Below are positions 20,458 through 32,689 of a stretch of 64,000 nt of DNA, in pieces. Numbering within the stretch: the stretch's first letter is position 1; each line of letters opens with the position of its first letter. The stretch covers positions 17,896,001 through 17,960,000 of the forward strand of contig AP031354.1 of the NCBI GenBank assembly GCA_037833965.1. The letters are read 5' to 3'. The position numbers were made by a program, and so were the translations under genes. Origin of the DNA: Marchantia polymorpha subsp. ruderalis (Eukaryota > Streptophyta > Marchantiopsida > Marchantiales > Marchantiaceae). The notes beneath the pieces are model-generated. The model was not told where the DNA came from, did not search any database, and worked only from the letters and a program-made list of their open reading frames with translations.

Positions 20458-22063
20458 CTGCTCTAGGAGAGCCGCATAAGAAGAGTCTACCAGCTTTTGC
20501 ATCTCCAAATGTTAAGTTGGCTTCTCGGAACACAGACATGTAGACGGCCCGCTTTTGATTCTGCTTCAGGGCCTCTTCAATCTGCGCCGCCTTTCCGTCA
20601 GTTGCCCATGATGTTCGGGAGACGTCGATTTCCTGGAGAGCCAAGTTAACTTGCAGGACCCCCATCAGGTCCCTGAACGCCTTCTCGTCGAGTTCGGAGT
20701 CAGACAAATCCAAGTGAGTGAGGTTCCCTCGCATGCACCGAAGCAGGTCCTCCCATTGCTCCTTCGAAAGATCTTCGCTTCGGACAGATAATTCCAGTCT
20801 CTTCAGGACTGAAGTTTCTCCACTTTTTCCATTCATAGGGGGTATACTGAACGTGATAATCTTTCTATAATCTAGCGGTGATAGAAAGAATATACTCAGA
20901 GATTTCAGAGATGTGATTTCCCCGCGCAGTACCCTACCTAATAGGTTTAATGATAACATCACTTCATCTTTACTCCTAGTAAGGAGTTCAAGCTCCACTG
21001 TGGGGTCATTGACATCGGAGCTAGCAGAACGAGCAAGAGCTTCTATTGACTTCCATTCTTGACCACGAAACCTAACAAGTATAGTTGTCGCTATGGCATT
21101 GTCACGTATGGCTTCGCCGAGCTGGTGCGCTTGCTCAGGCTCCATGACAAGCTCCACTTCCTTCGATGATGGGTAGAGCTCCACTTCCTTCAATGATGGG
21201 TAGAGCTCCACTGTCTTCAATGATGGGTTGGAAATAAGAAGTTCCCTTAAACAGTCTCCGAATCCAACCATCTTCCTCAGCCGAAGACGTTCAATGGATC
21301 GGTTGCGATGGTCTCCGGCCAATGCTTTCAGCAACAAGGGCCCTGCCCACTTCCCCGCGCAGTCTAAGGTAAATTCTTTCAAAGCCAAGCTCTGGATCAA
21401 AGCCTGGGACAGGATTCCAAGGGTCTCGTCCTCCATGTCCTCCCAATAGCCGCCGAAACGCAACGTTTCTAATAGAGGAGCACTATTGATCATGTCAGCC
21501 ACATACTTCACCGCACTCGAGTCCTCCCACGCTACCAATAAATCTAAAGACTTGAGTTTAGAATCGGAACGTCCTCGCAGACCTGAGGCGAGATTCCTGA
21601 GACATCTGGCACTCAATTCGTCACGCACTTGTAACTCTGTTCCGCTAGAGGAATTCAGAATTCTCCCCAGCTGTAAACACAAGCTCTCTTTATCCGCATC
21701 AAGAGAATCTGAAGAGAATAACCCATAAACGGTTATCTTTTTTAGAACGGTGCTACACCTGAAACCTCTGAGAACTACCTCCCACTCGCTCGGCGTCAAC
21801 ATTGATATATATCCCCCACAAATATTGTACACGTCCAGAATCTCAAAGGTGTTGCACCTGCCGATTGCCTCCAGCACTCGACGACGCACTTGGCTTCGCC
21901 ACCCTATGACTGTCGAGGGTGATTCACCATAGGGAAAGAACTCCCGAAATTCTGGCCTGCTTAATCTGGGAAGCTCCGTTATAGGCTCGCCTTGTCCTTC
22001 CAGACGCTGTACAAGGTCCTGGATGGCGGAGGGAAGCTCCGGTTCCTCGTGTGCGGAGTCCAT
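20458..22063 (-). CDS. ROCO gene 1 exon 1: leucine-rich repeats
   Basis: N-terminal leucine-rich-repeat half of an LRR-Roc-COR protein. The start is the ATG at 22063, the equivalent of the start chosen in gene 2. The frame is open upstream to 22142 without an ATG, so an upstream exon cannot be excluded. After a helical ~130-residue head, several ribonuclease-inhibitor-like repeats follow (LKSLDL, LETLRF, LKEFTLD, IERLRL, LKTVEL, LTHLDLSD, LQEIDVS). The exon ends FLCGSPRAG, the first half of the Walker A loop, with donor CAG|GTAACA and phase 1; intron 1 is 330 bp (20457-20128). A 9-residue unit is tandemly triplicated at 21150-21230. LRRs in this family are assumed to sense ligands or partners; none can be named. 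Confidence 0.85.
21150..21230. repeat. 27-bp unit repeated three times in LRR exon
   Basis: Three near-perfect copies (21150-21176, 21177-21203, 21204-21230) encode three YPSLKEVEL-like units in frame. Each LRR block of gene 2 has only one such unit. Confidence 0.85.
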
Positions 22064-22668
22064 TTCCCGTGTCGCCAGTTCAGCAGCGTGACTGAAGATG
22101 GACGCACCTGCACCTTCCTTTCTCTCCTCCACTCTCAGAGATTAAGAAACGTTTGCTGCTTGGCATGCGCGAGCGAAATGTAACCGGGCCTACAGGAAGC
22201 ACTCTCCTCGATCCGAAAGCCGGCTCTCCCGAAGAAAACTTATCTTCCCGTCGTAGTGTCTGCTGGGCATGAGACTTCTTGCACTGTCCACAAATAGCAA
22301 AACAAATATCACTTCGAGATCTTCCGATACAAGGATCATGAGCAATCAGCACGAACGCAGGTAAATTGTGCAAAGTGAAAGCAGCAGTCTAGTTGAGCTC
22401 GGGACAAGCGATGGGAATCAAAATTAACACAGAAGACCAGGATTCTGGTTACAATCTAAATCGTGGACCGTGTGGCAAAAAAGACTTCAGGTCTATCGGG
22501 AACCACTCTGGGAGAAAGAGGTTTGATGTGCACTGGTGACCGAACTGAGTGAACAAGAGATAGCCCTCTCCGTCCTCCGCTTGGGTCAAGTCAGGTCTCT
22601 TCTCTCCCTCTCTTCCTTCTTCTCCCTATCCAGAGCGAGCGCTGCCGCTGTGCGGAGTGAAGGATGCC
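22064..22668. other. Immediate upstream flank of ROCO gene 1
   Basis: Carries the 5' leader and probably the promoter of ROCO gene 1. It is almost identical to 55681-56284 upstream of gene 2. Short frames on both strands are unconvincing. No clear TATA box was located. Confidence 0.5.
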
Positions 22669-24765
22669 AAGTACCTCGTGTGCCTTCTGACGCTGGCTGG
22701 GAAGAAGAAAATCAAAGATGTCGGAGCTCTTGCACGAGCTCTCTTCTTCTGCTCTGCCTCTCTTTCAACGCAGCAACGTCGTCGTCGACTGGAGCGCAGC
22801 AGCGGGCAGCGACCTTGCGTCTGACGAGCGAACCAGCGAGTATCTGAAATCAAGTTCTTAGCAAAGATCGCGCGATGTGAAAGCAAAATGTCATAGAATG
22901 CATGATATAGCAGATTTCTCAGATGTGACGAACTCTGAGTTGTGCAAAAACAGGATGTACACTTGTACTGGGAGACTGCGAATCTAGCTGCATGAAGACC
23001 AACGGGAAGACAGACACTACGATGGCTAGCTTGGGAAAAAAGCACGCATCCTCTTCAATTCAGATCTTGTCATTGAATCGTGTGAGCGATCAAGGTGATG
23101 ACAACAGTCGAACACAAATATCGTGTTCCAAAACTCTGTGATTGGAACATGGTGTTAGAATCTCAGAGTAGATCTTGACTTTGTTGTGCAAGCGGAGAGG
23201 AAACGTGGGTGAATGCCTCAGTGTGATGATGTACTCGATGACGTCACATTGACAAATTAAATTACAAATTTCTTCTTTAATATTCCATTTATCTGGGATG
23301 TTTGATCTATTCGAGCAAGTGGACGTATTCTGCCAGAAGAGTAGCACATGCGTAGTCAGCTGTAATAAGGATGTTACGTTTTTTCTTACTTTTGACTCAG
23401 AACAGTAGGTTCATACAAAACTGATAAGCTTTTTGGGAATTGACTAACTATGATATCGAAGAACTGGGTACAGAGGATACTGTGTACCATTACTCGAGGT
23501 TAGTGCACAGCTCTAGTTCCAGATTCTGGTGTTCTTTAGGCCTCAAACATGAAACTGAAATCGAATTTCGTCCGTGCTACGATCACTCTTGCTTGTTTAT
23601 CGTGACGTATACAAGTTGATAGAACCAGCATGAACCAGGAACTTGCTGAGCTCAACGTTAAACCTCTAAAGAAGTTACATTTTTTGAAGTTGCTTGCAAA
23701 TGAAGAGAAACTGTGCAAAGTACCTCGTGTGCCTTCCGACGCTGGCTGGGAAGAAGAAAATCAAAGATGTCGGAGCTCTTGCACGGCCTCTCTTCTTCTG
23801 CTCTGCCTCTCTTTCAACGCAACAACGTCGTCGTCGATGAGCGCAGCAGCGCGCAGCGGACCTTGCGTCTGACGAGCGAACCAGCGAGTATCTGAAATCA
23901 AGTTCTTAGCAAAGATCGCGCGATGTGAAAGCAAAATGTCATAGAATGCATGATGTAGCAGATTTCTCAGATGTGACGAGCTCTGAGTTGTGCAAAAACA
24001 GGATGTACACTTGTACTGGGAGACTGCGAATCTAGCTACATGAAGACCAACGGGAAGACAGACACTACGATGGCTAGCTTGGGAAAAACGCATGCATCCT
24101 CTTCAATCAGATCTTGTCATTGAATCGTGTGAGCGATCAAGGTGATGACAACAGTCGAACACAAAAATCGTGTTCCTTCATAGTCTGTGATTGGAACATG
24201 GTGTTAGAATCTCAGAGTAATCTTGACTTTGTTGTGCAAGCGGAGAGGAAACGTGGGTGAATGCCTCAGTGTGATGATGTACTCAATGACGTCACATTGA
24301 CAAATTCAATTACAAATTTCTTCTTTATTAATCCATTCATCTGGGATGTTTGATCTATTCGAGCAAGTGGACGTGTTCTAACAGCTGAGTGACACATGCG
24401 TAGTCAGCTGTAATAAGTATGTTACGTTTTTTTTTACTTTTGACTCAGAACAGTAGGTTCATACAAAACTGATAAGCTTTTTGGGAATTGACTAACTATG
24501 ATATCGAAGAACTGGGTACAGAGGATACTGTGTACCATTACTCGAGGTTAGTGCACAGCTCTAGTTCCAGAGTCTGGTGTTCTTTAGGCCTCAAACATGA
24601 AACTGAAATCGAATTTCGTCCGTGCTACGATCACTCTTGCTTGTTTATCGTGGCGTATACAAGTTGATAGAACCAGCATGAACCAGTAACTTGCTGAGCT
24701 CAACGTTAAACCTCTGAAGAAGTTACATTTTTTGAAGTTGCTTGCAAATAAAGAGAAACTGTGCT
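22669..24765. repeat. ~1.05-kb tandem module upstream of ROCO gene 1 (two copies)
   Basis: Two direct copies start near 22669 and 23715, each beginning AAGTACCTCGTGTGCC. Each contains a GC-richer block, then GTGAGCGATCAAGGT, an ATTGG core, a TGACGTCA palindrome and the TCTGGGATGTTTGATC block. The same pair occurs at about 56285 and 57335 upstream of gene 2. Degenerate further copies follow inside the adjacent A segment. No coding role is supported. Confidence 0.8.
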
Positions 24766-27700
24766 GTATACATGACTTAAAAAATAATTCTGATGCCAAA
24801 TGCTAGATAACAGTGATACATGTCTTCAGATGAAGATCTGGTGTAATCGTACATGTAAAGTCAAGTAATTGATATATTTACTGAAATGAAACAAGTCATA
24901 CTGCCACTTTTGCACTCGTGTGCTCATATCACAAATCCAAACATGTCATATGAAAGAGATAAAACGCATTGCTCATTTGATAAAATAGTTGAAACGTAAG
25001 CATTTTATTTCATCTCTTTGTCTCTCTTTTTTCTGTTTGAAGCATATTCAGATATAATTTTGCTGCAATATTTAAAATTTGTGATTAATATACCTTTCTA
25101 TTGGATGCGTAGTCTAATTTGCATATTTATTTGATGATAGTTCCCATCTCAAAATGTTTAACTCATAAACACGATCTAAATAATTGTTTCAAACAAGACA
25201 GTATTAAATAAGAGTGGAAGTATCCCATTGTTCTTACCATATTTTATCTGCTTTAGAGATTATGATTGTACGAATTTTTCAGCTTTTTCAGTTGTTTTTA
25301 ATATTTGGCGCTTTGACTCTTGGTAACTTTTATGTAGATACATCATCATAATTGAATTGATGTCATTACCTTGAATCGTGTGAGCGATCAAGGTGATGAC
25401 AACAGTCGAACACAAAAATCGTGTTCCTTCATACTCTGTGATTGGAACACGGTGTCAGAATCTCAGAGAAGATCTTGACTTTGTTGTGCAAGCGAAGAGG
25501 AAACGTGGGTGAATGCCTCAGTGTGATGATATATTCGACGACGTCACATTGACAAAGTCAATTACAAATATCCTCTTTATCAATCAATTTATCTGGGATG
25601 TTTGATCTATTCGAGCAAGTGGACGTGTTCTGACAGCTGAGTGGCACATGCGTAGTCAGCTGTAATAAGCATGGTACTTTTTTTCTTACTTTTGACCCAG
25701 AGCAGTTGTCTACATAATTGAAAATATCTTGTAGGTTCAGAAAAAACTGATAAGCTTTTTGGGAATTTACTAACTATGATATCGAAGAACTGTGTACAGA
25801 GGATACCAGTACTCGAGGTTATCAACTGCTGGTATGATTGTTCTTCTACCCCAGCAGTCAAGCATGTGAATGCATGCACAGTTTGGAGGTCTTTAGACCA
25901 CAAACATGAAATCGTTATCGAATTTTGATCGTGCTAAGAACACTCTTGCTTGCTTGTTTATCGCTTGGTACAGAAGACGACAGAAACAGCATGATCTGGT
26001 TACTTGCCACGTTCTATGGATCTGTGTTTTCACCGTTGTTACCGCCAAAACATATGGGATTTTACATTGAAAAGTGTGAGCGATCAAGGTAGCGAAAATA
26101 TTATAACTCAAAAAGCGTGTTACTCCCTACTCTGTGATTGGACAATGGCGTTACAAGGTCAGACTAAATCCTGACTTTGTTGTGCAAGCGCACAGCATAT
26201 GTGAGTCACACTTAATGCATCAGTGTGATGATACACTCGATGTCGTCACCTGACAACGAAGAGTTCACCCTACTCTGTGATTGGACAATGATGTTAGAAG
26301 GTCAGACTAGATCTTGACTTTGTTGTGCAAGCGAATATGTGAGTCACAGTGAATGCATCAGTGTGATGATACACACGATGTCGACACCTGACAAAGAAGA
26401 TTTCAAAGTTCATCTTCATTGAATTTTTATAATCTATTCAAGCTAAAGTGGATGCTTTTGACAACTGAGTGGCACATGCGCTGTCGGCCTGGTTGACAAT
26501 GCCTCTTGTGCTTTCTTTTTCTATATAACTCTACATAACTTGTAGGTTCAGAATAAACTGGTAAGCTCTTTGGAATTTTACTAAACATAATGTTGAAGAA
26601 CTTTGAACAGAGTAGAAGCGCAATCGACGTTCTCGATTGCTTATATGATTATTATTCTAGCTCAACTGCCAAGCATGTGAGCTCATGCACAGTTCTAGTT
26701 CCAGAGTCTGGTGTTCTTTACACCTCAAACATGAAACTTAAATCGAATTTCGTCCGTGCTACGAGCACTCTTGCTTGTTTATCGCGACGTATAGAAGTTG
26801 ATAGATCCAAAATGATACTTGCTGAGATCAACCTTAAACCTCTCAAGAAGTTACATTTTTCGAAGTTGCTTACAAATTAAGAGAAACTGTGCTGTATACA
26901 TGACTTACGAAATAACTCTGATGCTAAATGCAAGATAACAGTGATATGTGACTTCATATGAACATCTGGTGTAATAGTACATGTAAAGTCAAATAATTGA
27001 TATATCTACTGAAATGAAACAAGTCATACTGCCACTTTTGCACTCTGTGCTCATATCACAAATCCAAACATGTCATATGAAAGAGATAAAACGCATTGCT
27101 CATTTGATAAAATAGTTGAAACGTAAACATTATATTTCATCTCTTTGTCTCTCTTTTTTCTGTTTAAAGCATATTCAGATATAGTTTTGCTGCAAAATTT
27201 TAAAATGTGATTAAATATCTTTCTATTGGATGCGTAGTCTAATTTGCATATTTATTTGATGATACTTCCCATCTCAAAATGTTTAACTCATAAACAAGAT
27301 CTAAAGAATTGTTTCAAACAAGACATCATTGTATAACATTGTTCTTACGATTAACATCTGCTTGTATAACATCTGCTTTAGAGATTTTGGTTGTACAATT
27401 TTCCAAACTTTTTCAGTTGTTTTTAATATTTGGCGCTTTGACTCTTAGTAACTTTTGAATAGATATATCATCAGAATTGATGCATCAAACATATTTTTCA
27501 AGAAAACAACTCTATTTATGAGGTAAAATGATAGATATTTACAATTTTGTTACTAAAGTTAAAAGAAGAAGGTGATCAAAGTGTCATTAGTCATTTTTAA
27601 AGGTGTATATCAACAAACCCACACACATCAAAGCTTTTGATGCATTTTTTATTCAAGTTGAAACAACTCTGAAAAGATGAAATGTTGATGGAAAATTTTG

Positions 27701-29227
27701 TTTTATATATAGAAATGTTTATCAAAATATAATATAGATTTTATTATCATATCAACATACATTCTACAAATGAAACTATGCATGTAAGTTTTATATCATG
27801 GAGTTACTAAATATCAAAGATATCCGCATATTGATTCAATCATACAATTTTATCATAGTGTGACAAAAAGAAACTATCAAAAAACTTGATAATTTTCAAT
27901 CTTTATTTGCTTTTATTTGCTGAATGACCTCAATCTATTTGAAATATCAAAAGATTTAGAATTTCCTTATTTCAAAATATTATAGATTTTATGGACATAA
28001 TATAAAAAACTGACAGCTAGTAAATAGTTTTCAAAATTCCACATACCATTTGAATGATAATCTACATTGAGACTACTGAATGCATTTAGATTTCTTGAGT
28101 CTTTCACATTTCTATATTTCTTTAAAATTTTGCCTGAGTTTTAAATCTTTTCAGTTGTTCGTCAAAGTTCTTTTAATTGTTCTTTATAACTGTGACTTTA
28201 TTTCTTGATAAAACAAAATTTTCCTAACAAATCTTAATCATTATCAAATTATTTTTCTTGAATTCATGTTTTGAAAAAATTCCAGATCATAAATGAATTG
28301 TTAAAATTTTTGGTTACTTTTCAAAGATTATTCTTATGTCTTGATTGCCAACAAATCCTTTTGAAAAAGTATAAATATGTGTATATTCAGGACATTAAAA
28401 TAAAAAGAAAATATTTTTTGCAAGTCAAATTGTTGATGATTTATCAAAATTCTGCTAGTTACGATGTCTATGAAACTCATCAGTACTTTCTTAGATATAT
28501 AAAGTCAAAATCGTATGATTTGAAATAATAACAAATCTTTTGTCCAACAAATAGCATCAAAGCTTTTTGACCCAGATTCCTATAACTAAACATTTTTTTC
28601 CCCACGGGTTATGTTTGTATTCTTGTATCATCTACTGATAACATAAGAAATTTCAAGATCATTATTTTTTTATCTCATTGTATAATTTGTAAGTTTAAAA
28701 AAAAATTGATTCCAAAATTCAAAGGAATGTACTTTCAATGGGATAAAGGGAAAATTATTTTTCATTCTGTAAGAATAAAAGTTATCTATACAATTTTACA
28801 CATTATTTAATAAATAAAACAAAATGAACCTTTCATAAATTTATTTAAAAAATTATATAAAATTACAAAAAATCAAATGACATCAATAAACTTCAAAATC
28901 TTTTATTGATTCAAAATCTTTTATTGAAAAATGTAGCGATCAGTGGGTTCTGTATGATTTAATTGCATTGGCAGAGACGAGCATCCTTTCTTACAGACTT
29001 GAGACTGGAAACTCAAACCTGAAAGAGAAAGAAGACAGAGAAGAATCAATATCCTTCACAATCTTCGGTTCGCTGATCCAGCTTATCTAAGAAATTGAAC
29101 ATCTTGTTCAACAGCTTGCGAGGCAGTGGCCACATGGTAAATATTTATCCGCAAGTGAAGATCTCTTCAGCCTACCTTGATGACCGCGGACTCTTCCCAA
29201 TCACAGCAAAATTAGCATGTTACAATT
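24320..29227. repeat. AT-rich segment A2, second copy of the upstream segment
   Basis: Offset by about 14,994 bp from A1 with only a handful of base differences over 4.9 kb, and also nearly identical to A3. The 5' part has diverged regulatory-looking modules (GTGAGCGATCAAGGT at about 25380 and 26076); the remainder is AT-rich without genes. It preserves the empty CTTCT site (24320-24324) that the family B element used in A1. The right end is replaced by a family B LTR fragment at 29228. Confidence 0.85.
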
Positions 29228-29759
29228 TGTGGTACCCCACTTTTGGCAATTTTGAGGAAATTAAAACATTTTTGGAAAACTGTACCCTGGCAGCATTGTA
29301 AATAGCCTTCGGTACATCAAAACGGAGTGAATCCGGAAGATCGCGTGGATTCTCGAGGGATCTTGTAGAATCTAGGATTTGGGGTGCAGCAGTAAGGACA
29401 GGCACCACCCTCCCTGCGAGCTCTGCAGTTAGGATCCCTGCGACGCAAAGCGCAAAACCCGCCTTCGGAGGTTGCGTCCGCGGCGGTAGGGAAATCCTCC
29501 ATAATTAGGTCAACCCTCGGGCGCCTTGACCGAGTTAGGGTCTCGTTGGAAAGAGCTCGACGCACTGATTCCAACGAGTCCAAGAACGCTTGGAACGGAT
29601 GAGGACTTAGGGAGTTATCACTATTGGAAGATACGGAGACGGTCGCCTTCGGCGGAAGGAGTTCGCCACCGGCGGGAATTCCGCCTACGCAGAAGGGGGA
29701 ATCAAGTTTTGTCCTATGCGCGGACGAAGGCGCTCGCCTGTGCACAGGCGAAGTAGGGT
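29228..29759 (+). mobile_element. Truncated family B LTR fragment
   Basis: Begins TGTGGTACCCCAC and matches, in opposite orientation, the outer ~530 bp of the LTR ending at 9327, including one CGCCTGTGCACAGGCG palindrome. It stops inside the LTR, is not followed by other LTR sequence and has no target duplication. Compared with A1 and its right flank, it replaces about 1.45 kb (equivalent of 14236-15687). This suggests an insertion followed by a deletion into flanking DNA. Confidence 0.75.
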
Positions 29760-29761
29760 TT

Positions 29762-30058
29762 GAGCTAGGGTCAGCAAATCGCTTTGCTCCCTTCAGCTGC
29801 GCACCTAAGAGCTTCCTTCGCTATACACGTAGGCCAGCTCGAGGTAGACCTTCCGGGGGAAACCTTCAAAGTCTTCCATATCCGAGGTGTCAATACTTCC
29901 TCGTAATCCAAAGGAATTCGCTGCTCTTCATCATTTTACAATGATGAAGAGCTTACTCTATAGTGTATCGCTACTTGTAGTGTTCCCGGACAACTTTTTT
30001 TCTTTTGGTGCCGGAATTGGCCTCATATCAAGCTCTAGTAGACGAATTTTCGTTCATA
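29762..30058. repeat. Copy of 15689-15985 flank sequence
   Basis: Direct match to the 3' flank of ROCO gene 1, starting GAGCTAGGGTCAGCAAATCG and including the 30-bp palindrome with one mismatch (29923-29952). Confidence 0.75.
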
Positions 30059-32689
30059 TATATAGCAATTATTTCCAAAAGCACATGTTTGTCAACATGT
30101 CTTTGTTTGGACATTTTCAGTTGTTTATCATTTATCATTATCGTCAAACAGTTTCACTGTTTATCGATTGAAAATCAGCGATGTGTCTCCAGCCGTTGGA
30201 CACAAGGTTTTAGCATTGCCGTAAGCTACATACATGCATCACTAATCTCTCGTTTCTTTAGAAATGCCTGGAGATGCGATGACTCTGCAGCCTTGTTTGG
30301 AAACAGCCGAGTTCATGTCACACAGAGTGAATGAGTTTTAACGCTGTTAGCCATCAGTTCGAACGCTGCAAGGTCACAAACTAGTGGGTTGCAATCATGG
30401 TGGCTGGAAATGATGAAGAACGGTATGGAGTAGTATCTGTGGAAATATGGGTGCAATGGATGCCATGCTTAATACACGAGCAACACCTGTGAGCGTGAAG
30501 CGCTAAAACTGGGGGCCAAGCTATGAATTCTCCACTCGACGAAGATTTCGTCATCATGCGTCTCTGTAAAGACCACGTCCTACTAGAGGAAGAAACAAAC
30601 TTTTATCTCACACATGTTCGATGGGATCAATAATAATTCACCAGTAGTACGGTACGAATTATATCAATAACTTATAAACATGTTCAAACCACGCCAAAAT
30701 CCTTTGTTTGCAACTTGATATTGTTCATATTCGTAAAATCCTCCAAAGCTCCGTGGTCCATCTCCTCAAGGGCAACGAGCATAAGAAAGGCATAGGGGGT
30801 TGCCTGTTCTCACTAATGCATTTGTCTTTCTTCCATAAGTACCTCGTTTCTTCCACTCGTAGTTCATTTCCTCTGAGCGTCGAAAGAGCCGCGTGCCTAT
30901 TTGTGTGAGTGTAGCCACTTCAGTACTCAGATCTCACAGCTTGTTTATGAGTGGTCTTTTGCAGGGCAGGGAACGTGCCATGTTGCAGATTTTGCGCGCT
31001 TGTGAGTGAATAGCGTGTGAACATGCTGGTTGGTGTCAGGCCAGCAGCAGCAGCACCTCCGCATGTGCTGAGGTTGGAAATCGAGAGGCAATCCATCAAT
31101 CCATCGCGACCTGGTGCCCTTGAGATCCGCAGACTCTGAAGCTGCGCTAATTAATTAACAACAGATGCACCGGATCTCGTTGACGCATCTTATCTCCTTA
31201 GAAAGGGGGTCCTGCTCTATGAGCAGAATAAGGAAGCTCCATATTGTACCGAGTCTAAAGCCGGTGGCCCTATTACTATAACCTATTCAGCACCAATTTT
31301 CAATCTCCATGTTCCGCTTCGTCTTATTTTCAACGCCTTTATGATTTACAATTCCGCAAATTATCAAAGATGAGAAATATGTTTATTGAATTTTTTCTTC
31401 TGCTGTGGTCATTGGACTCATGTTGGCTCAGATTGTGACCTTGGATTGACATACTTCCTACGTTCGAATTTCCTATCCTATACTGTTTCAAATTCTTTCA
31501 GATCAAGGAGATATCTGTACCATCAATCTTTGTTAAAGTGGGGAATGGATCCATCTACTTTATTTTTTCTTCAGTCTTAAGATTAAACCAGATATTTTTG
31601 GAACATATTGCTTTTAAATGTGTGGAAGTTTTCTATCTAATAGGTATACAAAAGTTGAGTACCATTGAGCGTGACTGAGTACAGTCTTGTTAGCCGATTT
31701 ATTTAAGTTTGTCTTCTGCCCCAAAGAGGAAATCACTCTTGCTAACCGAATGAATATTATGAATTATATTATCACCAAATCCTTCAAGTTCTCATATCAT
31801 GCTTTTTTTTCCACATTGCTGATCGAGAATTGGAATAATAAGTCACACTTGCTTATGCAAGGAGAGCAGAAGTCTTCCAGGTCAAAGAAAGGAATTTGTC
31901 CAATTGAAGAATGGAGGATGTGTGTGTGGCTTATGGTATATGATGGCCGACAACATGCACTCGAAACTCCAATTTATGCAATCTTTATTAAAGTTTTATG
32001 GATGTGACGGCCTTCAAGTATATGTGTTATTCTTTCACATGATTTTGTTTGAATGTCATTTGATCATATATTTTTTCCGAGTGATTTGTGGAACCTAAAC
32101 CCTATTTTTGTATAGTGATGTATGAATGAACATGACAATGTGTGCAGTATGTTATCATCATGCCGAGCTTTAGTGGAGTATTGTTATCTATGTGAACAAA
32201 TCACTAGATACTTCATATATACAATCACAAAAGTTGGCATATGAAGTCCTACATCATGCTTCAAATGAAGACTAATATTTTTTTTTTCACTTTCATTATT
32301 TTGTCATACATTTTCATACAAAGCATCTTTTTTGCTAACATCTAGAGGAAATCATCTATGTGCTTGAAGTGTTTGGAAGGAACAACATAGATTGTATCTT
32401 AATTTCAAATTTGAGTTATAATTTCATCGATATATCATATCGATGTATTTGTTCATAGAGCAAAATGTTGAGCTTGTAAAACATGTTACATTGCATGAAA
32501 TGACATACTTGATGTGATAACTTTCAGAAATATAGTTAGATTTATTAAGTAAATCAATAGATATTATCTAATAGATCAGATTTTTATCTTCATAATCTTG
32601 CATGATCTCCTACATTTGGGCATTGGTAGAATATAATTTTCATGTATACAACATTTATAGATGTATTGTAACATTACATATGAATTTTT
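30059..32689. other. Intergenic, no gene seen
   Basis: Unique within the window; the second half is AT-rich. Only short frames without recognisable domains or conserved neighbours occur. Confidence 0.55.

Noticed and set aside
20458..22132. Longer ROCO gene 1 start upstream at 22132
   Set aside because: That position is GTG, not ATG; the first ATG in frame is 22063 and agrees with gene 2.
29228..29759. Solo LTR at 29228
   Set aside because: It lacks the other LTR end and a target duplication; it is a truncated fragment.
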